From Gracilaria gracilis (lineage: Eukaryota; Rhodophyta; Florideophyceae; Gracilariales; Gracilariaceae), in contig JARGSG010000191.1 of NCBI GenBank assembly GCA_030374805.1, forward strand, positions 248,001 through 312,000: a DNA stretch of 64,000 nt. Reading direction: 5' to 3'. The position numbers were made by a program, and so were the translations under genes. Of this stretch, positions 53,015 through 63,007 are shown in pieces. Positions within the stretch are counted from its first letter, which is position 1. Each line of letters starts with the position of its first letter. The notes below the pieces were generated by a model that saw only the letters and a list, made by a program, of their open reading frames with translations, was not told where the DNA came from and ran no database searches.

Positions 53015-54840
53015 ATGATATCAGCTCATCGATCAACAATAACAGCATTCGCATCACATTTTCCTGCCAAACTATGGATTCGCGCCCCGCTTGCATTTCC
53101 GGTCCAATGGAAACGTTCTCAATTCTCTTCCCAGCCACCAAGACAACCGCCCAGAAGAAGCAACCCGGATAGTTCTGTTGTTGCATGGCTCTCTTAAGAT
53201 CCAGTCAAAGACTCATTGGTCATCAATGCAGCGAGAGCCTCTTGTCTTCCAATTGTGAGAGTGTATCACCATGATCCTGTGGCGGTAGTTCACTCTGCGC
53301 GTTCTATGGGATCACGTACCGTTTATCTTGATGCTACTCGGAATCCGTTTTGTTTCCAAGTATTGCGAGCACACAATCTTTTTGTTGTCCCAGTTCGACT
53401 ATGCGAGAAGGAAACTCTCTGCGACAAAGTTGGGCGCGCGCCGATGTTGAATGCTTCCGTCGCTGTGCCGGCGATAGAGTCCTCCGTTCCACTACTCTTT
53501 GAGAAGAATGGTGGGGCTGTCACAACGTTTTAGGATATTGATGAGAAAAAAGACCGGGGAATACGGCGTTTGACACCACAGAGAGAGATTGATGACAGAC
53601 CATTGTTGGATAAGTTTACTAAGTTTATTGCATGGCTGACGAAAATTTATCTTCCAAGCGGTTTTTCCGATACCACAACACCTGACTACATATCTTTCAC
53701 GAAGTACCGTACCCTACAAAATCTAGCTTCGGCCATTATGTCAGCCATCAGGTAAGGCCTTGTTCAGGATTTCTTCTTCGCTGAATAAGGTTCAACGTAT
53801 TCTTGCTAACAGGAACATGATTTTCTCGTTAATTCCCAAGTACGGAGGCATTGTTGTTCGGTCTAGGACTTGGCAAAACGGTTGCAGCTAGTGCTGCTGC
53901 AACGAGCTGGGTACTAAAGAATGGTGCTTCATACATTGCGAAGATTTTGTACGGAAGTGTCTTCTGGTCAAAGTTTGACGACGACCCTAAGAGTTGGAGA
54001 ATTGCTGCTGATATTGTCGAAGATGTTGGCGGCGCCATAGAAATTTTGACACCCTTGTTTCCTCTTAACTACTTTTTACCTCTGGCGTCTCTAGCAGTTT
54101 GTCTCAAAGGCATGTCATTGATGACGAGAACGGCCACACGCCATGTGGTATATCGCTCTCTTGCTGCGAGTGGGATGCAAAATACTGGGGATATTGCTAC
54201 GAAAGGAGAATCGCAGGGAGTTACAATGAAAATGCTTGGTCTTGGTTTAGGAATTGTTATTTCGTCAAGAATTGGTCAAAAGTACTATGTTCTACTTGGG
54301 GCGTATGGTCTACTTGCGCTTGTTCATATTTCCGCGAACTGGAGATCGGTCCAGTGTGTGCAATTTTCTTTCTTCAACAGGCAAAGAGCATCTATTCTGA
54401 TCGACAGTCACCTGGATCGTTCGAAGATGCCCACTCCGTGAGATGTTTATTCCATCGAGCGGATTATTTTGCCGCCTTGGAGGGGCTATCAGTCGTCTGT
54501 CAAGCTGGGTGCAGGTGTGGCTGAATCTGTAACCATACCTGCGGACCTAGCACAAGCAAAAAAACTGTTCAGGAAAGAGCGCTTTATGATCTTTGCTACT
54601 GATGGCGGAGACACTATAAAAGTACTGCTGAAGGACACTGCAAAACCTACTGATGTTCTGCGGGCTTATTACACCGCAAAACAGTTGAAGAGGATAAAGA
54701 GTAATTCAAAGCAAGCTCTAACAGAGTCACTGAAGCATATGCAGAAGAACGTAGACTCGTTCATGAAGGAAACAGCTACAGCGGGTTGGGATACTCGGCA
54801 CATGCTGCTAGCAGATGACACGGTTAGAATAGCATGGTAA
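53015..54840 (+). pseudogene. RUS/DUF647 (root UVB-sensitive) family protein, three in-frame stops
   Basis: RUS-family protein (plants: RUS1/2 in UV-B sensing and auxin transport; animals: C16orf58). One frame is held throughout: a Ser/Arg/Pro-rich N-terminus like a transit peptide (ATG 53015), then YLPSGFSDTTTPDYISF and TLQNLASAIMSAI. An intron (53752-53840, 89 nt, GTAAGG...CCAAG) restores STEALLFGLGLGKTV. Then follow SWRIAADIVEDVGGAIEILTP, GSQGV-type and NRQRASILI segments, and a C-terminal tail to TAA at 54840. Stops interrupt it at 53195 (TAA), 53531 (TAG) and 54439 (TGA), with no frameshift. The collinearity after each stop shows they are point changes. Confidence 0.82.
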
Positions 54841-54992
54841 ACGAAGAGCCTACCAAGGGCAGCTCGAACAAGAAATGTAGAAACAGGCTTTTCAGCTCCA
54901 CGTTTTACTATGTACGCGAGGGAAAACCCCATTCGCTCGTCCTGCGTGTTTTGTCAACATAGTTAGTGTAAAGATACAGTTAGTCACCAAAA

Positions 54993-56762
54993 TTAGTCGA
55001 CATTCTTTCTATCCACAAGAGCCGAATATGCTTTCGAGAGGTTGGACTCGTTTTCTTGCAAGGCGACCTTAGCTTCATTCTCAGAGAAGCCTAGTGAAGC
55101 CAGTTGAGCAATTTTCGACGGATCGTTAGGATTGGTAGGGATGCTGTTCGCCGCATGGGGAGGTGCGTAGGTAATCGGGGGTAAATGAGGAGAAACTTTG
55201 CTTCTTCCGAATAATAACGGTTCGGCTGACGAAGGTATGCTGCGAGTGGGCCCTATTTCTCGAAGGGGCTTCTCGGTTTTCTCGCAGTTCCAAATGCTCA
55301 GAATAGTTGTAACATGACCGCCACGTTCTCCCCCGTTTTGTATGATTATGAACCCTGTAGGGCATTCGGTCGAATAGGCGTTCGGAGCTAGTAATGGATT
55401 CAAAAACCGAAGTGCCATGTATACATCTTCCCTGTCACCGACTTGATACGCAACGCGAACGGATATGTCTGCTACTCTATTCGATGTACCATCCACTTCA
55501 AGCGTTGCGACGCATCGAGGCAGAATTGCTTCTGGGGGTTCGGTAACCCATCGCCCAGACTGTAACGAAACCGATGTAAGCCGCAAAGATGCATAAGAAT
55601 AGTTGGCGATTATCACTCGAATAGACCGAACAACATCCGGAAGTCGGACAGGCACTTCCTTCACGACGCTATTCACCAGTTTCAGGATCGAATTGTCATC
55701 TTCATTCTCCACACGACCAACTGAATCACCATCCCTACCAGGGAGCTTCATATCCGTAAATATTCCTCATCTCCCATCATTCGATGCATCGTTATGAATA
55801 CGTTTCAGTTCTTGCATATTCTCATTATCATTCTCAATGAAAGACACGTCTACCATTTCAACAGAATTGTCTCGTCGGTGTTCTCTCCTGATCTCCCGAA
55901 GCGCAGTACCACCTCGATCGCCATCTTCTGGAACCTTCTGGTGACACAACATGAAATCAGGTTCCTTTCGCAGTTCTTCCATAGCCTTCCTCAGTAAAGC
56001 GTTAAGCTCATCTCTAGCCGCCATAGACCCACATCGAAGACGTTTCCAGGTTGGCGCGACTACATTCTTCGTCCCTGCAGGCCGCACTCCTACCATTAAG
56101 TAGTCAGTTGCGTCTAGAGAGACATGAAATTCAATAATATCTACGAGCGGATGTTCCCATAGAACGTGACCATCCAAAGAAGTTATAATTAGTCTCTTTG
56201 AAGTAATCAGGCCTGCTCTCAGTTTCTCCGCTTTCTGAGGTTTGCCTTCGGCGTCCATCAGGTATTTTGTGTGATGTGATGATCGCGTGCTCCTCCTTAG
56301 CAACTGCCAAAAGAAAGAAATGACATCATCTGACGTCACATTATGGTGAACAGCGACTAAATATGTCCATGCCTTTAGGCTCTCATGTTTTCCTGAACTT
56401 TCATTGCGATTCACAGCACGCAGAATTGCTTCACCAAGGACAGATCTTAGATTGTAGGAGACCATGTGATCTCCCTGTGGACCTGAGAACGTCCGTGGGG
56501 GGCGAATGGGCTCCGCAGCTTTATGAGACCTTTCTGATACCATCATACTCCTGAAACCCGCAGCTGGTTCCGAAATCAAATCAAGGGCTCTTGTTCTTGG
56601 CTTTAGAACACCACCAATAAATCCTTTCCCCAACCCTTTTATGAAACCTGATGGACCTTCTTCAGCAGCTCCTTGTATCGCGTCCTTGATCGGCCCAGCT
56701 GCATCGGATGCTATCCCATGCCCAGAGACAGAAGACCGAGGACGGATATGTAGCAGGAGCAC
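54993..56762 (-). pseudogene. VPS13: VPS13 C-terminal fragment with UBA domain
   Basis: The C-terminal end of a VPS13-type bridge lipid-transfer protein. It starts abruptly with ASDAAGPIKDAIQGAAEEGP and GFIKGLGKGFIGGVLKP (the ATG_C-type amphipathic region), then a PH-like region with TSKRLIITSLDGHVLWEHP. A TGA at 55767-55769 interrupts the frame, which continues without shift into 54993 and ends with a UBA domain (PSKIAQLASLGFSENEAKVA). The roughly 2500 or more upstream residues of VPS13, including the N-terminal chorein part, are absent. The fragment begins exactly where the ARF-GEF homology stops. Confidence 0.75.
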
Positions 56763-59700
56763 TAATTCGAACCAACAAGCTGTGCAGGGCTGGCCACGGA
56801 ATGTGCAATCGATCGCGATTTTGAAAAGTTAGTTCACACATTGCGTCTACGCAGAAGGAAATGATAAGTTCTTGAGGTTTTCTTTCATCTCTTTCTCGGA
56901 GTGAGCCTTTCCAACTTTGTGATAGACCAAAAGACGGGTAGTCGGAGTCCGGCTCGGCGGTGGCCCTTGATGTCTGTCTTGGATTCACACCTGCAATTAT
57001 GGAGAAATCATTGGTTGGACTTTGGGGAGCTATTTCTGCCCAGTTGATAACAGAGAGATGGCCATGCACTGATACCGTATTGGGAGGCGCATAAGTTCCC
57101 TGGCCATCGTCATCCGTTTTGGTACTCATGACTCTTATTGCAGACCGAGCTATTGCTTGAGATAAGAACTCCAATGCGGATGAATGCAAAACTTTGGCTT
57201 CCTTAATTACCACCTCTTCTATCCGGCAGCTCGCGATGCATCTTCGAGCAAGATGCAACGCCTCTATTTCTTCACGAGTTTTCATTCTTAAGTATGATGG
57301 CGCGATATGCGACACCTTCCTTCGAGTATGGCCGTGTACCACACCACCATCTTCGTGATCGTCATAATCTTCGTCATCTGAGTCCAACTCAGAACCAATA
57401 GATGCGGCTAGAATTGCAGCAAAAAACCCATTCGCCCTTGTCGTCCGTTTCGGCTTCTCTTCTTCGAAGGGTTGGCCAGCTTCTGAAGATTGTGAGGGCC
57501 ACCAAGAAGGGATCAGAGAAAACTGGTATGGCTGTTCAGCAGAGGATACTATCAATTCTGGTCCGTATCCTCCAATTTGTTGCTCCAGCTCTGGCGGTAG
57601 AAGGCAAAGCGCATGCAATCGTAGCAAATATGAAACAAGAGCCTGCCAACCATCGGCTTGCAGCCAGTCGCCACACTGACGAGATACCCCTGACAAAGCT
57701 ACGGAGGCCATCTGGGCCTTAATGTCTGTCCCAAATCGTACAGCAGCACCATGCAAGGGCCCTTCTCGAATAGTTGTGGCGGTGCACAAAGAGGAAATAA
57801 CTGCATCAGTTGGCCGTCCAATCCTAAACGATGTGGCACATCTTGTCACGGATAGAAATCCTTCAAGGGCTTTCTGAACAGAATTGGCGTCTCCAGCCTC
57901 GTTGAGAGTTGAGTTTGTTGCCAAAACTGCAGCTTCCCATGACAGGAAGAATAGGTCCTCCTCAAACACAAGCGAACTCTGAGCCGTCGGGAAATCTGAC
58001 ACTTCGGACTCCATGCGGTTGACTTGCTCGTCCCAGAGAAGATCGGTTAGTGCCGATGCCAGCCTCGTCACTCATACGGTTACCACTTTAGCTATAGAAT
58101 TGTATACCTCAGACGAGAACCACCGAGGGAAGTCGGACTTATCATTGAGACCTCGACAGTTTCTCACGAAATCTTCCAGAGTCATCTTATTCCTGATGCA
58201 GTCGTTGTGCAGGTCTGTGTTCAGCATAACTACCGAGTAGCTCAACACATAAGCAGCATCGGCGCTCTTTAGCACAGCTCCACCAGGATAACTCTCTTCT
58301 GTCTGCGCTCTTTCTGGCTTCTCAGGCGTGGGAGCTCCTGTGCTGGCTGGGCTCCCTGATTCTTGTTTAGGATCATTTGAAAAGCTAATGGCTCCAGCTG
58401 CATCTGTCGAGTTTTCCGGACTTGAGCCTGCAGCTCCGGGACTTTCTTGATACTGGGCGAAGTATCTATCCGCGAAGGATTGAACAATTCTGCTTATCTT
58501 CTGGGCTTCACCTGGAAGACGGAAACTTTCAAGAAACACTCGGAGTGACTCGGTAAACGGCCTGCCTTCAAACTTGAAAGTGGCAGTGTAGTCGGCAAGA
58601 ACGCGCCTGGAGAGGTGGTCAGGTTCCCCAAGAATGACCCCGATTTTCTCCTTACTCAGACCTGGCGTATCCCTTAGGAAACGCACGATAGCCTTGACGT
58701 CTCCTTCTAGGTCTTCGCTCACTGTCCCGTCCGAGTCAGAGTTCTTGAAAATGAATCCATGGCTACGAAGGATTGGTATTAGCTTCGCAGCCTTGTTAAT
58801 TTTGTCTGATGTGTTGAACTCTTCTCCGGCTCGCTGTAAGCGTTTCTTCTCTCTTCGCACTTGCCGTCCAAGCTTCTGCGACTCGTAATCCATGGACGGG
58901 GGGCTTGATAGTCCAGTGGTTTCCACCTTCAGCCTGTCACTAATCGTGTCAATTATAGCTAACACAGCTTCTGCACATAACAAAGCGCAAGCACTTCCGA
59001 ATCGCGACGCCTCAGGATGTCCCCCGCTGACGGGTAAAATGGAGTCTTCATCATCACTCTCAGGATCCCCTGTCGCATCCGCCAGCCGATGTGTACCGCT
59101 GGAAGACGCACGGAGCCGTTTGCTCCGTCGACGAAATCTATTGGTCTTCGCAGCCTGACCAAGCGCTTCTAACAAAGGATGAATCATATCTGTCCTCTTC
59201 ATTTCGCAGTCCGCCAATCGATACATAACGCAAAGCAGAGCTGGTGTAGAAAAGAGGGCTGCCAACGATTCCAATCCAATTTCCCTGATAACAGGATCCA
59301 ACTCGACAGGAACCGGTGCAAGCGAGCCGCTGCTTCCAAGCGTGGATTGTGAGGTTGCAGGATTGCCTTTCGATTGGTCATCAGCGCGGTGTTTATTTCC
59401 CCACATCGCAGGAGGTAACACGTTCTCGTAGCCTGAGATATAAAATGGGTACACACGGTCAAGCAACGCAAATAGAAGCGGGTCTCCGTGTTCCCCTAAG
59501 ACATGAACCAGTTGAGTCGCTATTGTAAACGCTGCGGCGATTTTGCCTGGTTCAGATTGATAGTTGCCAAGGGTACGTAGAATGCCACGCGAGCAGCAGC
59601 ATCCGCGAGCATAGCCAGCGAGGCCGAGCAAATAACAGTAGTTAGCACGCCCGTTATGCGGGACAGTACGACCTCATCTGAGGCTGGATCAGTGGCGTCG

Positions 59701-60269
59701 AAGCGGCAGGCGGCAGCAGCATCTATTATAGAACTGAGTCCGGGTGCCTACTCATGGAGCAACTGTTTCCCTTTGGCTAACAGAATGATGTGCGCGGCAA
59801 TTCCATCCAATGACTTTAGCGCCACACCGGTGATTATGCCGGAGGCATCGCGGGAGCGCACCACCTCAAAAAAGGGATCCAAGGCGTTTAGAAGGGCATC
59901 TGGGGGGATGAGGGACTTGCCCGACCAAACGGGATTGGACTGGTTTGGAAGGAAGGCAGAAACTGGTACGCGTAAAACTTCGCAAAGCGACTTGGCTTCT
60001 TTGACAGGAGGATGCTCCGCTGGCTGGGGCGTGGAGGCGAAGGACAGAAGGTAGTCGAAACGGCAATTTCTGCGCAGAGCATTGAGAAGCCTCCTGGCTT
60101 CGCCAAGAAGAACGACGGATAGAGAGACAGGTGTGTCATGAATACGTGCGGGAGGTGACCATGCGCGGGCGATGATGACATCAATAATTGAAGGGTTGGT
60201 AGACTGAGAACCGGAGGATGCGACGAGGGTATGTGTTTCACCTTTTGAAGCGTTGAAGAGAGTGTACAA
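56763..60269 (-). pseudogene. GBF1/GNOM-type ARF guanine-nucleotide exchange factor, 3' truncated
   Basis: Large Sec7 ARF-GEF of the Golgi/early secretory pathway. The N-terminal DCB region (GEARRLLNALRRN, FFEVVRSRDASGIITGVAL) and HUS-adjacent CRFDATDPASDEVVL lead into the Sec7 domain at about 58750-58100. Sec7 contains the catalytic-Glu loop SFRLPGEAQKI and SVVMLNTDLHN. HDS regions follow to FCVDAMCELTFQNRDRLHIP near 56830, where homology stops. Defects: TAG at 59748, TGA at 58072 (open frame on both sides), a frame change near 59640, no in-frame ATG before the DCB region, and loss of the last few hundred residues at the junction with VPS13 sequence. Confidence 0.82.
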
Positions 60270-60569
60270 TACTCATCCAAAAGTCGCTAACCGGTGAACG
60301 TTGAGAACTTGGGTTTGGCGATTATGACGTTCAACAGCGGTGACACAAACAGAAAAACGGTTATTTGAAACTTTGTGTCCACTTTATTCTCAACATGCAT
60401 TGTTCACTCTGTGTAACGAAACTCAAAGAACTCTACCAAACCGAATAAGTACAAATTGAATGTGTAAGGTTAGTCACTGGTTAATAAGGATTGGGAAACG
60501 GAAGGAAAAATCATAACGAACGTAAGGGAAAAAATGTGTTTCATAAAAGTTGCGAGGAGCTCCATGCAG

Positions 60570-60956
60570 CTATGTTTGATGAGTGCTGGTGAAAAGCATC
60601 TTGTGAAGTACATCGGGGTGCAGACGTTTGTATATAGCTTTGCAGTACTCCTTGTATATACGTCGTATGCCCATTAAAGAGATCAAATTAGTTTTTGAGT
60701 TCATGAGTCCGTAACGTTTTCCATAACCGAAATGTATGAAGTCACAAAGAAGGCGGTAACGTTTGTACGCAACTTCGCGAATTATTGTTGCTTCTTGGAA
60801 CCAAAAGGTCTTCATAAGCGGTAGAAAGCAGGGAGACAGTGCAAGTTTGTATTCTTCTAGCTTCTGACGCCATTCTTCCCGCTGCTGTCGAATTCGAACT
60901 TCTTTATGAATGCTCCAGTGAATAGAAGTACTTAGTGCGGTCATTGCCGATGACAT
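60570..60956 (-). CDS. small protein of unknown function
   Basis: 128 codons, ATG 60956. Basic and aromatic-rich (KRYRLLCDFIHFGYGKRYG), predicted mostly helical. No family recognised. It sits alone between the ARF-GEF remnant and the second gypsy-like element; AT-rich surroundings lower confidence that it is expressed. Confidence 0.35.
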   Translation of the reverse strand: MSSAMTALSTSIHWSIHKEVRIRQQREEWRQKLEEYKLALSPCFLPLMKTFWFQEATIIREVAYKRYRLLCDFIHFGYGKRYGLMNSKTNLISLMGIRRIYKEYCKAIYKRLHPDVLHKMLFTSTHQT

Positions 60957-61160
60957 GGTGGAAGTCTGATAGATCTACCGTCTTGATCCATGTGGAGCGA
61001 ATGTGAGACTCGCATTGACTAAAACCTAACCTGAGATGGTTTGAATTTCAAATTTAAAGCATAGGATATACTAGATCCGATCTAGTTTTCACTGAATTGA
61101 TAGAACGTCCTAGGAAGCAGTTGTTTCAAAGGACACGTAACATCCAGGGACAAATGACAC

Positions 61161-61802
61161 TGTTGTACACCTTTTTATACGTTTACTAGGCTTTCTGCTT
61201 GTAACTTTCACCTTGTAAGGCTTCAACTCAACTCCTTTGCATTCACGGTACAAGATGTGTGTGGTATAATGCACAAAAAGGGAGAGAGTCCGAAGCGGTC
61301 TTGAGACGGGAGCGGCGGTAGCGTACAGTCTTGTGACTGTAATGAATCCGAGCGGAGAGAAGGGGCGGAAGCACCGGGCGGTCGAGGGGAGAGTGGACGA
61401 TTGGTATCACCAGGCACGTACAGGAACGTGCGGAAGGGTACGAACGGTCTGAGAAACCCAATAAAGGAGTAGCCGTGCGGTCTATCGTTAGTGCAAACTA
61501 GCGAAGAAGACGTTCGGCAGGAGATGCTTGTCGTTTACGATTGGGGCCTCGGGAGATCCGACCTACAACTAAATATCGGGTCTGGGCCCCATTACTAACT
61601 ACTGTACGATCGGTCTAATTTGCACTGTCACTACCAAGTCCGTACACGTGGCCAACTTGTACGCTGTGCCAACCCGTCCGGCACTTGATCACCAAATCAT
61701 ACACGTGGCGGTGCCACTGCACCAGCCCATCGTGCACTACCCCTTCGTACGTGAACGGCTGATCAGACACACTCTGCACCAACTAGGACCCACTATACTA
61801 CA
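61161..61802 (-). repeat. LTR of the second gypsy-like element
   Basis: About 642 bp, TGTTGTAC...ATACTACA. The ends resemble those of the first element's LTR (TGTCGTAC...GTACTACA), as does the sequence just inside (gatccccctcctac versus gacccccttcctac). The left limit is set by the TG and by this similarity; the partner LTR is not in the window. Confidence 0.65.
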
Positions 61803-61818
61803 GATCCCCCTCCTACAC
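61803..61818 (-). other. polypurine tract of the second element
   Basis: On minus, GTGTAGGAGGGGGATC adjoins the LTR, matching the position and sequence of 19126-19140. Confidence 0.65.
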
Positions 61819-63007
61819 TTGCGCTCCGCCCTCGGAGCGCCGCGTAACGTCGCCAAGTCGGTACGCGTCTATCCGTATAGTTTAGAGGGCGCCATAACGT
61901 CCGTTCGGAAATTTTGCCCGGAAAGGGCGGGGCGGAGCCATGCCAAAATTTCCAGAGCGGGAGCGACGAGAGGAGCGTGTGTACGTGTGGTAAGGTCCGA
62001 ACCGAGCGGAACGAAAGGCGCTGGCACGCGAACGCTGGATCGAAGACAAACGGGGCTTGATCCGGGGCGTACGCAACCGTCATAACTGTGCAGACCGTAG
62101 ACACTTGTTCGAGTACCGTCAACGAGCTCGGTACCTCTTACGTTCAAGCCCGATCGGAAATGTGCATCCTGTCCTGCAGGGCGTCCGTGTCGGTCACCAC
62201 ACGGAGCGTGTCCGGCAGGGCTTCGAAGTCGTCAGCCCCGCCTACCGCGAGGTCTGCGCTTGGTGTCATCCATTCGGTAACACGCAGCACGCGTGCGTGG
62301 AGTCCGTACGGGTTACAGGGGTCCACAGCGTCCGCTTTCGGAAAATTTGCCCAGGATGGGCAGGGCGAAGCCATGCCCGATTCCCCTAAGTGGAGGAGAC
62401 ACCATATGGACGGAACCGTTGGGGACGCTTGCCGTGTTAAGTACGAGCGGGCGTGAAGACGGGTACTGACGGCAGCGAAGGCGTGCGTGTATCCGTGTCT
62501 TTCCGTGCGGTTCGTCTCGAAGGAGAATGCCCGATGGGGATCCATTCGGTACACCCGGCACGTCTCGATGGAGGGTGTCTGGCGGGTACGCGTATTGGCG
62601 CGCGCCGCACATCTCGACGGAGGGCGTACGGCGGATGATCCCTTAGCGGTCGAACGCGTGTCCGTACGGGTACGCCGTGTCCGAAGCGGTGGTCCTTTTT
62701 CGTAAATGGGGTGGCGGTCGATGGACCGTCAGTGCTCATTGTGACCATACGGGCGAGCGACCGTACGAATCGGACGCGATGCGACGCCGCGACGAAGCGA
62801 GTGTATAGCGTATCTCGTGTGCAGTGGGTGGCGGAACGTCAGCTCCTGATCCTCCAATAAAAATAAATTGGTCAGCACTGACATTTCGTCCGCGCGGTGC
62901 CTGTACGATGACATAGTCGTCGTGGCGATTCCAAACGGTCGGTAATACCTCAAGTACCGCGTTGTCGTGTTCACCTCCCCCTATAAGAGCGCCAGCCAAG
63001 CGTTGAC

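Noticed and set aside
61803-63007. Many overlapping frames in the leader of the second element
   Set aside because: GC-rich sequence gives long chance frames on both strands; none resembles the first element's proteins.
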